A stretch of 64,000 nt of DNA from CAYSLU01 sp964431965 (GCA_964431965.1 CAYSLU010000003.1:27584-91583); one strand, 5' to 3'; shown: positions 17,213 through 27,129, numbered from the stretch's first letter. The notes: a model not told the origin generated them from the letters alone. Made by a program: numbers and translations.

Positions 17213-18515
17213 ATCCCCCCACCCGCTCCAGGTCCCGCCAGAATTCCGGGTAGGACGTCTGGATGCACGCCACCCCGTTGATCCGCGTCGGCGCGTCGGA
17301 CGCCAGGGCCAGGACCGCCATGCTCATCGCGATCCGGTGGTCGCCGAGGCTGTCGAGCGCGGCTGTCGCGCGCGGATGCGACGGGCCCTCGACGGACATG
17401 CCGTCCGGGCGCTCCTCCACCGCCGCGCCCATGGCGCGCAGGTTCATCGCCATCGTCCGGATGCGATCCGACTCCTTCACGCGCAGCTCCGAGGCATCGC
17501 GGATCACCGTCCGCCCCCGGGCCAGCGACGCCACCGCCGCCAGCACCGGAATCTCGTCGATCAGATTGGGGATCTCGACGCCGCCGATCTCGGTGGCGCG
17601 CAGCTCGGCGCCCCGAACGGAGACCGTTCCGCGCGGCTCGCCCTCCGCGCTGGCCGGATCCACGATGCACTCGATGTGCGCGCCCATCCGCCGCAGCACG
17701 TCGAGAATCGCCGTGCGGCGCGGGTTCAGCCCGACGTTCTCGACCGTCAGGTCCGCGCCCGGCCGGCTGGCGGCTGCCGCGATCCAGAACGCCGCCGAGG
17801 AGATGTCCCCGGGGACGACCCATCCGCGCGCCGCGATCGCCGGGCCACCCGCACCCGAGCCCGTCAGCCGGATGGTCAACCCCTCCACGCGCACCGGCAC
17901 CCCGGCGGCCCGAAACAGCTGCTCCGTGTGGTCACGGGTCGGCTGCGGCTCGCGGACGACCGTCTCGCCGTCCGCGAACAGGCCGGCCAGCAGCACGCAG
18001 GACTTCACCTGCGCGGAGGCCACGGGCAGGGTGTAGTCGATTCCCCGCAACGCGCCGCCCGTCACCCGCAGGGGGGCCGTCCCGGCCTCGCCCGTCAGCT
18101 CGACCCGCACCCCCATCTTCACGAGCGGGTCGCGTATGCGGCGCATCGGACGGGACGACAGCGATGCATCGCCGATCAGCTCGGACGTGAATGACTGCCC
18201 GGACAGGAAGCCGGCGAGCAGCCGCATGCACGTCCCGGAGTTGCCGCAGTCCAGCGACCCGGACGGCGCGTGGAACCGGCCGCCCGTTCCGCGCACGCGG
18301 ATCGGCTCGCCGGCCGCATCCACCTCCGCTCCGACGGCCGCCAGCGCCTTCAGCGTGTTCATGCAGTCTTCGCTGCGAAGGTACCCCCGGATCGTGGACG
18401 TGCCCGAGGCCAGAGCGGACAGCATGGCGACGCGGTGCGAGATGCTCTTGTCGCCGGGAACGGTCACGCGCCCCGCGATCTGCGCGGCCGGTCGAACGAT
18501 GGCATAGTCGGCCAT
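17187..18515 (-). CDS. aroA: 3-phosphoshikimate 1-carboxyvinyltransferase (EPSP synthase)
   Basis: This 442-residue enzyme joins shikimate-3-phosphate and phosphoenolpyruvate in the chorismate pathway. The N-terminal PGDKSISHR (K23, S24), DCGNSGTCMRLL, the central ASAQVKSC and the late RVKESDRIRTMA are all EPSP synthase signatures. It overlaps cmk at its 3' end and lies three bases after tyrA. The order tyrA-aroA-cmk fits co-regulation of aromatic amino acid synthesis. Confidence 0.96.
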   Translation of the reverse strand: MADYAIVRPAAQIAGRVTVPGDKSISHRVAMLSALASGTSTIRGYLRSEDCMNTLKALAAVGAEVDAAGEPIRVRGTGGRFHAPSGSLDCGNSGTCMRLLAGFLSGQSFTSELIGDASLSSRPMRRIRDPLVKMGVRVELTGEAGTAPLRVTGGALRGIDYTLPVASAQVKSCVLLAGLFADGETVVREPQPTRDHTEQLFRAAGVPVRVEGLTIRLTGSGAGGPAIAARGWVVPGDISSAAFWIAAAASRPGADLTVENVGLNPRRTAILDVLRRMGAHIECIVDPASAEGEPRGTVSVRGAELRATEIGGVEIPNLIDEIPVLAAVASLARGRTVIRDASELRVKESDRIRTMAMNLRAMGAAVEERPDGMSVEGPSHPRATAALDSLGDHRIAMSMAVLALASDAPTRINGVACIQTSYPEFWRDLERVGGYADVHGSN

Positions 18516-18518
18516 GAG

Positions 18519-19370
18519 TTACCTCACCAGCTGTCGGCGGCGATCCCGCGCCTCTTCGAGATACGTCTGCAGCTCGTCGAACCGCCCCGCCCGGATCAGG
18601 CCCGCCACCTGGTCCAGGGCGCCCCGAACCTCGGCCAGCTCATGCAGGACGGCGGGGCCGTTGGTCTTGAAGATGTCGTGCCAGACCTCCGGAGAGCCGT
18701 CGGCGACGCGCGTGGTGCTCCGGAATCCGGGCCCGCAGAAAAGCCGCACCAGATCGGGGCCGCTGCGTCCCACGCACATGGCCAGCACGGCGGCGAGCAG
18801 GTGGGGGAGGTGGCTTGTCCGGGCCATGAACTGGTCGTGCTCGCCCGGGCTGATGGCGACCACCGTCGACCCGAGCCCCGACCAGAACCGGCTCACCGCC
18901 TCAACCGCCTCCGGGTCGCTATCGGGCTCCGGCGTCACGACCGTGACGGCATCGCGGTAGAGATCGGGCTGGGCGGCGTCCAAGCCCGCCTGCTCCGAGC
19001 CGCAGATCGGATGGCTGCCCACGAACCGGGTCGAGTCGGGGCCCAGGATGCGCCGGACCTGCTCCAGCAGGTCGGACTTGGTGCTGCCCACGTCGGTCAG
19101 GACGGCGCCCGGCTTCAAGCCCGGGCGAGCCGCGGCCAGAAGGTCGGGGATGCACAGGATCGGCGTGCAGAAGACCACCAGGTCGGCGCCGCGGACGGCA
19201 TCGGCCGGCTGCTCGAACGCCTCGTCGACCGCGCCCCGGGCCAGGGCCGCGCGCCGCGTGTCCGGACGCCGGGCGCAACCGGCCACGCTCGCGGCCAGGC
19301 GGCTCCCGCGGGCGGCCAGGCCCAGCGACCCGCCCATGAGCCCCAGCCCGATGATCGCGATGCGGTTCAC
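18519..19370 (-). CDS. tyrA: Prephenate dehydrogenase
   Basis: A 283-residue NAD-dependent enzyme of tyrosine synthesis. The Rossmann motif GLGLMGGSLG begins at residue 8. The catalytic-site segment GSHPICGSEQAG and the SPGEHDQFMARTSHLPH block are typical of arogenate/prephenate dehydrogenases. There is no C-terminal ACT domain, so feedback by tyrosine through that route is unlikely. It lies three bases from hisC and three from aroA. Confidence 0.94.
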   Translation of the reverse strand: MNRIAIIGLGLMGGSLGLAARGSRLAASVAGCARRPDTRRAALARGAVDEAFEQPADAVRGADLVVFCTPILCIPDLLAAARPGLKPGAVLTDVGSTKSDLLEQVRRILGPDSTRFVGSHPICGSEQAGLDAAQPDLYRDAVTVVTPEPDSDPEAVEAVSRFWSGLGSTVVAISPGEHDQFMARTSHLPHLLAAVLAMCVGRSGPDLVRLFCGPGFRSTTRVADGSPEVWHDIFKTNGPAVLHELAEVRGALDQVAGLIRAGRFDELQTYLEEARDRRRQLVR

Positions 19371-19373
19371 GAG

Positions 19374-20486
19374 TCAGCGCCCCAGGTTCAGCACCCGCGC
19401 CAGTGCGGCCACGCAGCGCGCGTTCTCCTCGGCCGTCCCGACGGTGATGCGCACGTACTCGCCAAGCCCGTAGCCGTCCATCGGGCGGGCGATGATCCGC
19501 TCGCGCTGCAGCTGCTCGAACACCTTCCGCCCCTGCCCCACGCGCACCAGCAGGAAGTTCGCCACGGAGGGGACGTACGGCAGGCCCAGGCGCCGCAGCT
19601 CGGCCTCGAAGTAGGCCAGCCCATCGCGCACCATGCCGCGCGTCCGCTCGACGTGCGCGTCATCGCCCAACGCCGCCTGCGCCGCCGCCAGGCCCATGTA
19701 GTTCACGTTGAACGGCTGGCGCACCCGGTGCAGCAGGCGGATGCCCGCCTCGGGCGCCACGGCGTAGCCGACGCGAAGCCCCGCCAGGCCGTACGTCTTC
19801 GAGAACGTCCGCAGCACCACGACCTTCCGGCCCTCGCGCACGTAGCGCAGGCAGTCGGGCTGGCGGGCGGGCGGCAGCAGCTCGACGTACGCCTCGTCCA
19901 GGCCCACCACCACGTGATCGGGCACCGCGTCCATGAACCGGTCGATCGCCTCGCCGTCGACCATGGTGCCCGTCGGGTTGTTCGGATTCGCAATGAACAC
20001 CATCTTCGTATCCGGCGCAATCGCCCGCCGCATGGCGTCGAGGTCATGCGTGAAGTCGCGCATCGGCGCGACGATGGTCCGCGCGCGAAACATGGCCGCG
20101 ACCAGCTGGTACACGACGAACGCGCCCTGCGAGACGACGATCGACGAGCCGGCGTCCAAGAACGCGTGGCCCATCAGCTCGATGATCTCGTTGCTGCCGC
20201 TGCCGACGAGGATCTGGTCCGCCCCCACCTTCAGCTTCTCGGCCAGCGCGCGGCGCAGATAGAACGCGCCGCCGTCCGGGTACCGGTGCATGTCCGGCGC
20301 CGCGGCCTGCATGGCCGCGAGGGCCTTCGGCGACGGCCCGAGCGAGTTCTCGTTGGACGCGAGCTTGACGATCTCGTCGGCGCTCGCAAAACCGAGCTCG
20401 CGCGCGACCTCCTCGATCGGGCGGCCGGGCTCGTAGATCCCGAGCTTTCCGACCCACGGGTTGGCCAGGTCTTCGAATGTCTTCAT
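19374..20486 (-). CDS. hisC: Histidinol-phosphate aminotransferase family (HisC)
   Basis: A 370-residue class I/II PLP aminotransferase. SNENSLGPSPKAL near the N-terminus, IANPNNPTGT and the PLP lysine in FSKTYGLAGLRVGY are intact. In this gene neighbourhood (hisC-tyrA-aroA) such enzymes often serve aromatic transamination as well as histidine synthesis, so dual use is plausible. Start at 20486: the ATG overlaps the scpB stop by four bases (ATGA). A longer open frame upstream is scpB in another frame. Confidence 0.92.
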   Translation of the reverse strand: MKTFEDLANPWVGKLGIYEPGRPIEEVARELGFASADEIVKLASNENSLGPSPKALAAMQAAAPDMHRYPDGGAFYLRRALAEKLKVGADQILVGSGSNEIIELMGHAFLDAGSSIVVSQGAFVVYQLVAAMFRARTIVAPMRDFTHDLDAMRRAIAPDTKMVFIANPNNPTGTMVDGEAIDRFMDAVPDHVVVGLDEAYVELLPPARQPDCLRYVREGRKVVVLRTFSKTYGLAGLRVGYAVAPEAGIRLLHRVRQPFNVNYMGLAAAQAALGDDAHVERTRGMVRDGLAYFEAELRRLGLPYVPSVANFLLVRVGQGRKVFEQLQRERIIARPMDGYGLGEYVRITVGTAEENARCVAALARVLNLGR

Positions 20487-21223
20487 GCGTTCTCTCCATC
20501 GGCCGAAGGCGCCGCAGCGGCTTCGGGTGTCGGTTCCGCGGCCGGCGCGTCCGGGGCCGGCGCGCTCTCGGCCGGCGCCGGCGCCCCCGCCTCGGCGGCG
20601 GCCGGCTCCGGAGCCGGGGCGGGAGCCTTGGCGCGCTGCCGCTCCAGGTCGATCCGCGACAGCTGCTCGATGCCGGGCAGGTCCTTCACGTTCTTCAGGC
20701 CGAAGTGCTCCAGGAAGGGCCCGGTCGTGCCGTACAGCAGGGGCCGGCCGGGCAGCTCGCTCCGGCCCACGATGCGGATCAGCTGCATCTCGAGCAGCTG
20801 CCGGATCACGTGGTCGACGCCGACGCCGCGCACGCCCTCTATTTCCGAGCGCATGACCGGCTGGCGGTAGGCAATGATGGCGAGCGTCTCGAGCGCCGGC
20901 CGCGAAAGCCGCGTCGAGCGCTCCTCTCCGCGCAGGTGCCGCAGCCAGGATCCGCACGCCGGATCGCTGTGGAACCGGTACCCTTCGGCGCTCTGGCCGA
21001 GCTGCACGCCGAAGCCGGCCTTCTCGAGGTCCGCCACCAGCTCGGCCAGCGCGGCCTCGATCTGCTTGTCCTTGAGGCCGGCGAAGGCCGACGCGTCTCC
21101 GCCGTAGGCCTCCGCCACCTCGGCGAGGTTCTGGCGCATGCGCGCCACCGTGAGCGGCTGGCTGGCCCCGAAGACCATGGCCCCCAGCACCTGCTTGAGC
21201 GTCAATGCGGTTTCCGCTTCCAT
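20483..21223 (-). CDS. scpB: Segregation and condensation protein B
   Basis: A 246-residue kleisin-associated protein of the Smc-ScpAB complex. The two winged-helix blocks are seen: ALTLKQVLGAMVFGASQPLT and LETLAIIAYRQPVMRSEIEGVRGVGVD, with GRPLLYGTTGPFLEHFGL at the end of the core. The last 60 residues are an Ala/Pro/Glu-rich tail of low complexity, longer than in most ScpB proteins. It follows scpA by 20 bases and overlaps hisC by four. Confidence 0.95.
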   Translation of the reverse strand: MEAETALTLKQVLGAMVFGASQPLTVARMRQNLAEVAEAYGGDASAFAGLKDKQIEAALAELVADLEKAGFGVQLGQSAEGYRFHSDPACGSWLRHLRGEERSTRLSRPALETLAIIAYRQPVMRSEIEGVRGVGVDHVIRQLLEMQLIRIVGRSELPGRPLLYGTTGPFLEHFGLKNVKDLPGIEQLSRIDLERQRAKAPAPAPEPAAAEAGAPAPAESAPAPDAPAAEPTPEAAAAPSADGENA

Positions 21224-21243
21224 GTGTCACCACTCCCGCGCGG

Positions 21244-21975
21244 CTACTTCACATCCACGCGCGTCACCAGGATATCTCCGAAGCTCCGGTCCTGCCGGAC
21301 CGCGAGCTGCTTCAGGCGAATCAGCTCGAGCAACGCCAGGAACGTGCAGACGATCTCGTGCCGCGAGGCCGCCGAGGCGAAGAGCGTCGAGAAGGTCACC
21401 ATCCCGCTGTCGCGCGTGACCTTCAGGATCAGCTCGATCTTGTCGGCCACGGTGAACCGCTCGTCGAAGATCTCGCCGAACGTCTCCTCCTTGACCTTCT
21501 TCAGCACCTCGTTGAACGCGGCGATGAGGTCGAAGAGGCTCACGTCCGTGAGGTTCAGCCCCGTGTCGGCCTCCGGGATGTACCCGTCCGCGCCCCGCGT
21601 GAAGATATTCTCCTGGCGGTGCTCCAGCTCGCCCAGCTGCGACGCGGCGTCCTTGAACTTCTTGTACTCGACCAGCTGGCGCACCAGCTCCCAGCGGGGG
21701 TCGGCCTCCTCCTCCTCCATCTCGGGCCGCTCCTCGACGGGGAGGAGCATGCGGCTCTTGATCATCATGAGCGTCGCCGCCATCACGATGAACTCGCCCG
21801 CGATGTTCAGGTCGAGCATCCGCATCAGGTTCAAGTACTCCATGTACTGGGTCGTGATCCGCTCGATCGGAATGTCGTATATGTCCACCTCATCCTTCTT
21901 GATGAGGTAGAGCAGCAGATCGAGCGGCCCCTCGAACACCTCGACGCGAACCTTGTAGTCGTCCTGCGGAATCAT
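21244..21975 (-). CDS. scpA: Segregation and condensation protein A
   Basis: The 243-residue kleisin subunit binds Smc heads and ScpB in chromosome segregation. The N-terminal VFEGPLDLLLYLIKKDEVDIYDIPI is the family hallmark, and the middle AATLMMIKSRMLLP is also conserved. An acidic linker (RPEMEEEEADPRW) separates the domains. It lies 30 bases after trpS and 20 before scpB. Confidence 0.96.
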   Translation of the reverse strand: MIPQDDYKVRVEVFEGPLDLLLYLIKKDEVDIYDIPIERITTQYMEYLNLMRMLDLNIAGEFIVMAATLMMIKSRMLLPVEERPEMEEEEADPRWELVRQLVEYKKFKDAASQLGELEHRQENIFTRGADGYIPEADTGLNLTDVSLFDLIAAFNEVLKKVKEETFGEIFDERFTVADKIELILKVTRDSGMVTFSTLFASAASRHEIVCTFLALLELIRLKQLAVRQDRSFGDILVTRVDVK

Positions 21976-22005
21976 CCCCGTCCCTTCATGTCCTCGGCCG
22001 CCCCG

Positions 22006-22968
22006 TCACTCCAGCCCGACCGCGCGCCGCGCGGCCTGAAGCGTCGGCCGCACCACGGCGCGGGCCTTCTCGGCACCGGCCCGCAGGATGGCGTCCACCC
22101 GCCCGGGATCCTGGTCCAGCTCCTGCCGGCGCGCCCGGAACGGCTCAAAGTGCGCCCACACCTTCTCGAAGAGCGCCTTCTTCACGTCGCCATACCCCAG
22201 CCCGCCCGCGCGATAGCGCTGCGCCATCGCCTCGCGCTCTGCGTCTGTCGCGAACAGCCGGTACAGGGCAAACACGGTGCAGCGGTCCGGATCCTTGGGA
22301 TCCGCCAGCGGCGTGCTGTCCGTCACAATCCGCATGCAGGTCTTGCGCGTCTCTTCGCGCGGAGCGAAGAGCTCGATCGTGTTGCTGTAGGACTTGGACA
22401 TCTTCTGGCCGTCCACGCCGGGCACCACGGCGACGGACTCCCGGATCACGGGCTCCGGCACTTTGAAGACCTCGCCGAACTTCAGGTTGAACTTGATCGC
22501 GATGTCGCGCGTGACTTCGACGTGCTGCTTCTGGTCCTGCCCCACGGGAACCACGTCGCTCTGCACCGCCAGGATGTCCGCGGCCATGAGCACCGGGTAG
22601 GCGAAGAGGCCGTGGCTCGCCGCAATCCCCCGGGCCAGCTTGTCCTTGTAGGAATGACAGCGCTCCAGCAGGCCCATCGGGGTCACGACCGACAGGAGCC
22701 AGGCCAGCTCCTGCACCTCGGGGACATCGCTCTGCCGGTAGAAGACGGTCCGATCGGGGTCCAGCCCGCAGGCCAGGAAATCGAGCGCCACGTCACGAAC
22801 CGCCGAGCGCAGCGCGGCCGCATCCTGCACGGTCGTGAGCGCGTGGTAGTCGGCGATGAAATAGAACGCGTCGCCCCGCTCCTGGAGCTCCAGCGCCGGC
22901 CTCATCATGCCGAAGTAGTTCCCCAGATGCAGCTTGCCCGACGGCTGTATCCCGGATAGTGCCCTCAT
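22006..22968 (-). CDS. trpS: Tryptophanyl-tRNA synthetase
   Basis: A 320-residue class I synthetase that charges tRNA-Trp. The HIGH-type motif is HLGN at residues 14-17 (SGIQPSGKLHLGNYFG) and KMSKS is intact at 189-193. DYHALTT, VGQDQKQHVE and the ERCHSYKDK region are typical. It opens the trpS-scpA-scpB-hisC-tyrA-aroA-cmk run, after an 82-base gap from the sugar-kinase block that probably carries the promoter. Confidence 0.96.
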   Translation of the reverse strand: MRALSGIQPSGKLHLGNYFGMMRPALELQERGDAFYFIADYHALTTVQDAAALRSAVRDVALDFLACGLDPDRTVFYRQSDVPEVQELAWLLSVVTPMGLLERCHSYKDKLARGIAASHGLFAYPVLMAADILAVQSDVVPVGQDQKQHVEVTRDIAIKFNLKFGEVFKVPEPVIRESVAVVPGVDGQKMSKSYSNTIELFAPREETRKTCMRIVTDSTPLADPKDPDRCTVFALYRLFATDAEREAMAQRYRAGGLGYGDVKKALFEKVWAHFEPFRARRQELDQDPGRVDAILRAGAEKARAVVRPTLQAARRAVGLE

Positions 22969-23050
22969 GGTCGTTTGTCCCTCACGTGCAGCCGGTCATA
23001 ATAGGCGCACGCCCCCGCGCCGTCCATTTCCGTTTTCCCCGACAGGCGAA

Positions 23051-24520
23051 TCAGCCCCAGATCCGGCGCTTGAGCTCGTTGTAGCGCGCATACGGGGCCG
23101 CGAAAGCGGCGTGCGCCCGGGGGTCCGGCTGGAACACGCGGCTCGCCCGGTACAGGCCGGCGCTGGCGTCTTCGAGCGACGGGAACGCGCCCGCGCCAGC
23201 CGCCGCCAGCATGGCCGCCCCCACCACCGCGGCCTCCGTCACCGCCGGCCGCTCGACCGGCAGGCCCGTCACGTCCGCCTGCATCTGCAGCCAGACGTCG
23301 CTTTTCGCGCCGCCGCCGATCGCCCGAACGGTGTCCGGCCGGAATCCGTTGGCCGACAGCCGCTCCAGGTTTTCGCGCAGGCTGAAGGCGAGCGACTCCA
23401 GAGTCGCCCGGTACAGCTCCGCGCGACCATGCTGGAGCGACAGGCCCACGAAGGCCCCGCGGGCCCTGGGATTCGGGTCCGGCGAGATCTCGCCGTCGAA
23501 ATGAGGCAGCACCGTCAGCCCCCCGCACCCCGGCGCCACGCCGGCGGCGGCTTCGTCGAGCTGCTTCAGCGTCATGTCGGGTGCGAACTCGCGCCGGAAC
23601 CAGTCGAGCAGCAGTCCCGCGATCTTCGAGAACGCCAGCCCGAAGCGGTAGCGCCGGATCGGGAAGCGCCCGCCGTACAGGCCCGGAGGCATTACGTCGG
23701 GCAGCCGCTCGGTCAGCGTGACCAGCGCGAGGCACGTGCCGGTCGTCACGGACACGATGCCCGGGCGGCAGTTCCCGGCGCCGAGCGCCCCGGCATACTG
23801 GTCGTTTGTTCCGGTGACCATCAGCGTGTCCGCCGGCAGCCCCCACTCCGCCGCCGCGGCCGACAGGGCCCGCACCGGCGCACCCGAGTGCTGGATCCGG
23901 GCGACCTGCCCCGCGGCGATCCCGGCCGCGGCCAGCGCCGCCGGGAGGAACTCGGTCTCCCCGTCCGCACACAGGCCCGTCGAAGGAGCCGTGTTGGAGT
24001 CGGTCACCGCCTCGCCGGTCAGCCGATACACGAAGTACTCCGGCAGCAGCAGAAACCGGCGCGCCCGCGCCATGCGCTCCGGATAGTGCTCGCGCAGCCA
24101 CATGATCTTGGGCGCCGACGCGATCGGCGTGATGAGGGGAATCGGACCGGGGCCGCCGGCACGCTCGACCGCCGCACGCATCGCATCCGCCTGCGCGGCC
24201 GCCCGGCTGTCGTACCAGAGAATCGCGGGGTACAGGGGCTGGTCGGCTTCATCCAGCGCGACGAAGGTCTGGCCCTGCGACGCCACGGCCATGGCCGCCA
24301 CCGGCGAACCCGCCGACCGCACCGCCTCCTGAACGCACTCGCGGGCAGCCGTGTAGATGACATCGATGGGCACCTCCGCGTGCCCGTCGGGCGTCACCTT
24401 CGGCGAATACCCGGCCTGCCCGAAGCCCAGCAGGCGGCCGGCGCCGTCCACCACGCCGGCTTTCGCTCCGGTTCCGCCGACGTCCAGCCCCAGATATACG
24501 CCCGTCCGCTTTGCGCTCAT
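23051..24520 (-). CDS. FGGY-family carbohydrate kinase (xylulokinase-like)
   Basis: A 489-residue ATP-dependent sugar kinase. The first phosphate-binding loop is GLDVGGTGAK (residues 11-20). The second is VTGTNDQYAGALGAG and the third lies in RAIGGGAKSDVWLQMQADV. Sequence style fits the XylB branch, but the sugar could be xylulose, rhamnulose, fuculose or another ketose. It overlaps the upstream glycosidase-like gene by four bases (ATGA at 24517-24520), so the two are probably co-translated. Confidence 0.9.
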   Translation of the reverse strand: MSAKRTGVYLGLDVGGTGAKAGVVDGAGRLLGFGQAGYSPKVTPDGHAEVPIDVIYTAARECVQEAVRSAGSPVAAMAVASQGQTFVALDEADQPLYPAILWYDSRAAAQADAMRAAVERAGGPGPIPLITPIASAPKIMWLREHYPERMARARRFLLLPEYFVYRLTGEAVTDSNTAPSTGLCADGETEFLPAALAAAGIAAGQVARIQHSGAPVRALSAAAAEWGLPADTLMVTGTNDQYAGALGAGNCRPGIVSVTTGTCLALVTLTERLPDVMPPGLYGGRFPIRRYRFGLAFSKIAGLLLDWFRREFAPDMTLKQLDEAAAGVAPGCGGLTVLPHFDGEISPDPNPRARGAFVGLSLQHGRAELYRATLESLAFSLRENLERLSANGFRPDTVRAIGGGAKSDVWLQMQADVTGLPVERPAVTEAAVVGAAMLAAAGAGAFPSLEDASAGLYRASRVFQPDPRAHAAFAAPYARYNELKRRIWG

Positions 24521-27129
24521 TCCGCCTCCTCGCCCGCCATGCGCGCGAGCGTCTCGCGCGCCTTACGAAAGAACGGCCCCACCGGCCCCTTCAGCGTGCT
24601 GATGCCCTCGGGGTTCAGGTCCATCAGGTTCTGCTGCTCGTAGAACGTGTACCCCGAAAACCCGGCCGCGCAGGCGCCTCCGACGATGCGCTCGGCCATC
24701 TCCTCCGCCCGGATCTCGATTCCGGTGTGAAGGCACCGGCTGATCAGCTGGACCGGGATCCCGCGCCGCCGCGCCAACGGCAGAATCTCGTCATGCACGA
24801 ACGGGCTCTGTGCCGTAAACCACTTCATGCGGATCTCGTCCACCAGCCCCTCTTCGATCCAGGTCCGCCACTCCATCGGGAGCTGCATCCGGACGTCGTA
24901 CTGCGCCGGCACCTCGATGCCCGACTCGAACTCGACCATCAGGCGCCGGCCGCGGCTCGAGACGAGCCGCTTCGCCGCCCGGATGAACTCGGTGTAGAAG
25001 CCGCCGCGAATCTCGCGGACCCGCTGGTAGTCGGCCGGCTCCGGCCGCGGGTCGCGGCCAAAGCGCTCCCGGAACGCCTCGCGCACCGGCCCGGCGAACG
25101 CGTACTTCAGGTAACACATGGGGCCGTTGTGATGGCAGTAGGTCCGGATATCGACCCCGTCCGCGCCGGCGTCGAGGATGCCCCCGATCCGCGCGAGCCA
25201 GATATCGCGCGCGCCCGCGAACCCCGGCTCCAGCAGGGTCGGCATGCTCGGGGCCTCCCGGAACACCAGCCCGATCGCATCTCCGCTCCACACGCGCTCC
25301 TGCAGCAGCGCTTCGGTTTGGTTCGACCACCCTTGCCAGCCCTTCCAGAAAAAGAAGCCGCGCCGGGTGTCGCCGTTGGTCGCCACGGTCAGCGGCGCGC
25401 GCCGGCCGGCGGCATCGGTCGCCTCCGCCACCATGTAGCCGCGCTGCGTCAGCCGAACCCCCTCGGCCGCCAGCCGGACCGCGACGTAGGGCGACCCGAT
25501 CGCCAAGCCGTCGAACTCCACGTACCAGTTCAGCCGCGAGCCGGGCTCGCGCACCGTGCCGGCCGGAGTCCAGCGCTCGTGCGGGCGCCGCACCGTCCCC
25601 TGGCGCACACGGTACGGCTTTCGATACGCGGCAAAGCGGCAGTTATCCGCGCTGACCTCGATGCGGATTTCGGACCGCCGGAGCGCGGGGATCGGCGTCT
25701 CCGAATAGAGGCGGATGCGCGTGATCGGAAACGCCGTCGGACGGGACCAGTCGGGGTTGGCCTGCCAGGTCCACTCGGGATGGGCGGCGATCTCCGGGAT
25801 CACCGTGAAGCGCCGGTTCTCGATGTCCGGAGCCGAGCTGCCCGGGAACCCATCGACGGCCTGGCAGTTCATCCCGAGGTCGAATGTCTTGAGGTCGGCG
25901 ATGAGTTCGAGCCCGTTGGCATGCGCGGCGCGCACCGCCCCTTCCAGGTAGCCCCCGCACGCCTTCACGGTCCGGCGGTAGTTGGCGCCCCAGCGATAGA
26001 CGAACGCATTCCAGAAGGACGGCCAGTCGCCGTACTCGATCCAGTGCACGCGGTGCATGCCCAGGCCCGCCCACGTCCGCATATCCCGGTCGATGCGCTC
26101 CGGCGTATAGGAGTTCGCGATGATGCTCATCGGCGAGTCGTAGAGCACGCTCATGCAGAAGCGGCGCGCGGGCGCCGGCGCCGGCACGTCGACGGCGAGC
26201 CAGCCGGGCTCGGCCGGGGCGCCGTTGACGATGGGCCGGAAGCGGTGGCGCCCGCCCGACTCGCCGTCGATCCCGACCTCGGCCGTCCATCGGTCGCCGG
26301 ACGCCACAACCGGCACATCGGCCGTCCGCCCCTCGGGATCCGCCAGCTCCAGGCCGAGGGTCCCGCCCGAGAAGCGGCCGGCCAGGCGCAGGCGGTTCCC
26401 CTCGCGGCGGGCCGTTACATCCGCGACGTGCGGCGGGGCCCCGTCCCGGTAGAGCCGCCCGAACCCCGTGGCGTCCTGAAAGCCGTTTCCGCTGCTGTAG
26501 TTCCACGAGCTGGTCTCGAACAGGTACGACCGGCTCCGACAGATGTTGAAGCCGCACACCGGCCCGTAGCGGAACACCTCGCCGGCATCGAACCACGCGA
26601 ACAGCCAGCGGCAGCGGTGCTGCATGATCGTACACGCCGTGAAGACATCCTCCTTCCACACCGACTTCTTGAGCCGCATGTGGAAGGCGCCGCTCGAGTG
26701 GGCCTCCGGGTATGGCTGGTGCGACAGGATCTGTACGTCTCCCGCGAGATCCGGGTCGCGGTGCGGGTGCTCTTTCAGCGCGCCGTGGTCGATCCTCGGC
26801 GGGGCGAACACGAACTGAAACCAGCCGATCCGATCATGGCGCGGGTCGAACAGGATCTCGACCGAGTCGGGCGTGGGGCCCCCGCCCGGGCTCGAAAGCG
26901 GGCGAACGCTGTCGTACAGCGCCACGGCCACGACGATCTCGCGGCCGGCTCCCCACACCTTGAAGGCGGTGTCGTCGTGCGCGGGCGCCGGAGCCGGCAG
27001 TACGCTGAACCCGCTCGAGACGCCCTCGCCGCGCAGAATCTCGCGCCGCATGCCGGCGACCGTCAGGCGGCGCGCCCGCGTCACCGCGCACCATCGGTTG
27101 CTCTCGTGGACGGCGATCTTCCGGCTCAT
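24517..27129 (-). CDS. CBM9-like plus TIM-barrel glycosidase-like protein
   Basis: This 870-residue protein has no signal peptide. Residues of about 20-180 look like a CBM9/DOMON-type carbohydrate-binding sandwich (DSVEILFDPRHDRIGWFQF). Residues of about 280-450 and 560-860 read like a glycosyl-hydrolase-type TIM barrel, with MHRVHWIEYGDWPSFWNAF, DGVDIRTYCHHNGP and LMVEFESGIEVP. No named family is certain. The start at 27129 follows GGGAGGG and overlaps the HAD phosphatase stop by four bases. It sits between a sugar kinase and a phosphatase, so a role in oligosaccharide breakdown is likely. Confidence 0.65.
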   Translation of the reverse strand: MSRKIAVHESNRWCAVTRARRLTVAGMRREILRGEGVSSGFSVLPAPAPAHDDTAFKVWGAGREIVVAVALYDSVRPLSSPGGGPTPDSVEILFDPRHDRIGWFQFVFAPPRIDHGALKEHPHRDPDLAGDVQILSHQPYPEAHSSGAFHMRLKKSVWKEDVFTACTIMQHRCRWLFAWFDAGEVFRYGPVCGFNICRSRSYLFETSSWNYSSGNGFQDATGFGRLYRDGAPPHVADVTARREGNRLRLAGRFSGGTLGLELADPEGRTADVPVVASGDRWTAEVGIDGESGGRHRFRPIVNGAPAEPGWLAVDVPAPAPARRFCMSVLYDSPMSIIANSYTPERIDRDMRTWAGLGMHRVHWIEYGDWPSFWNAFVYRWGANYRRTVKACGGYLEGAVRAAHANGLELIADLKTFDLGMNCQAVDGFPGSSAPDIENRRFTVIPEIAAHPEWTWQANPDWSRPTAFPITRIRLYSETPIPALRRSEIRIEVSADNCRFAAYRKPYRVRQGTVRRPHERWTPAGTVREPGSRLNWYVEFDGLAIGSPYVAVRLAAEGVRLTQRGYMVAEATDAAGRRAPLTVATNGDTRRGFFFWKGWQGWSNQTEALLQERVWSGDAIGLVFREAPSMPTLLEPGFAGARDIWLARIGGILDAGADGVDIRTYCHHNGPMCYLKYAFAGPVREAFRERFGRDPRPEPADYQRVREIRGGFYTEFIRAAKRLVSSRGRRLMVEFESGIEVPAQYDVRMQLPMEWRTWIEEGLVDEIRMKWFTAQSPFVHDEILPLARRRGIPVQLISRCLHTGIEIRAEEMAERIVGGACAAGFSGYTFYEQQNLMDLNPEGISTLKGPVGPFFRKARETLARMAGEEAE

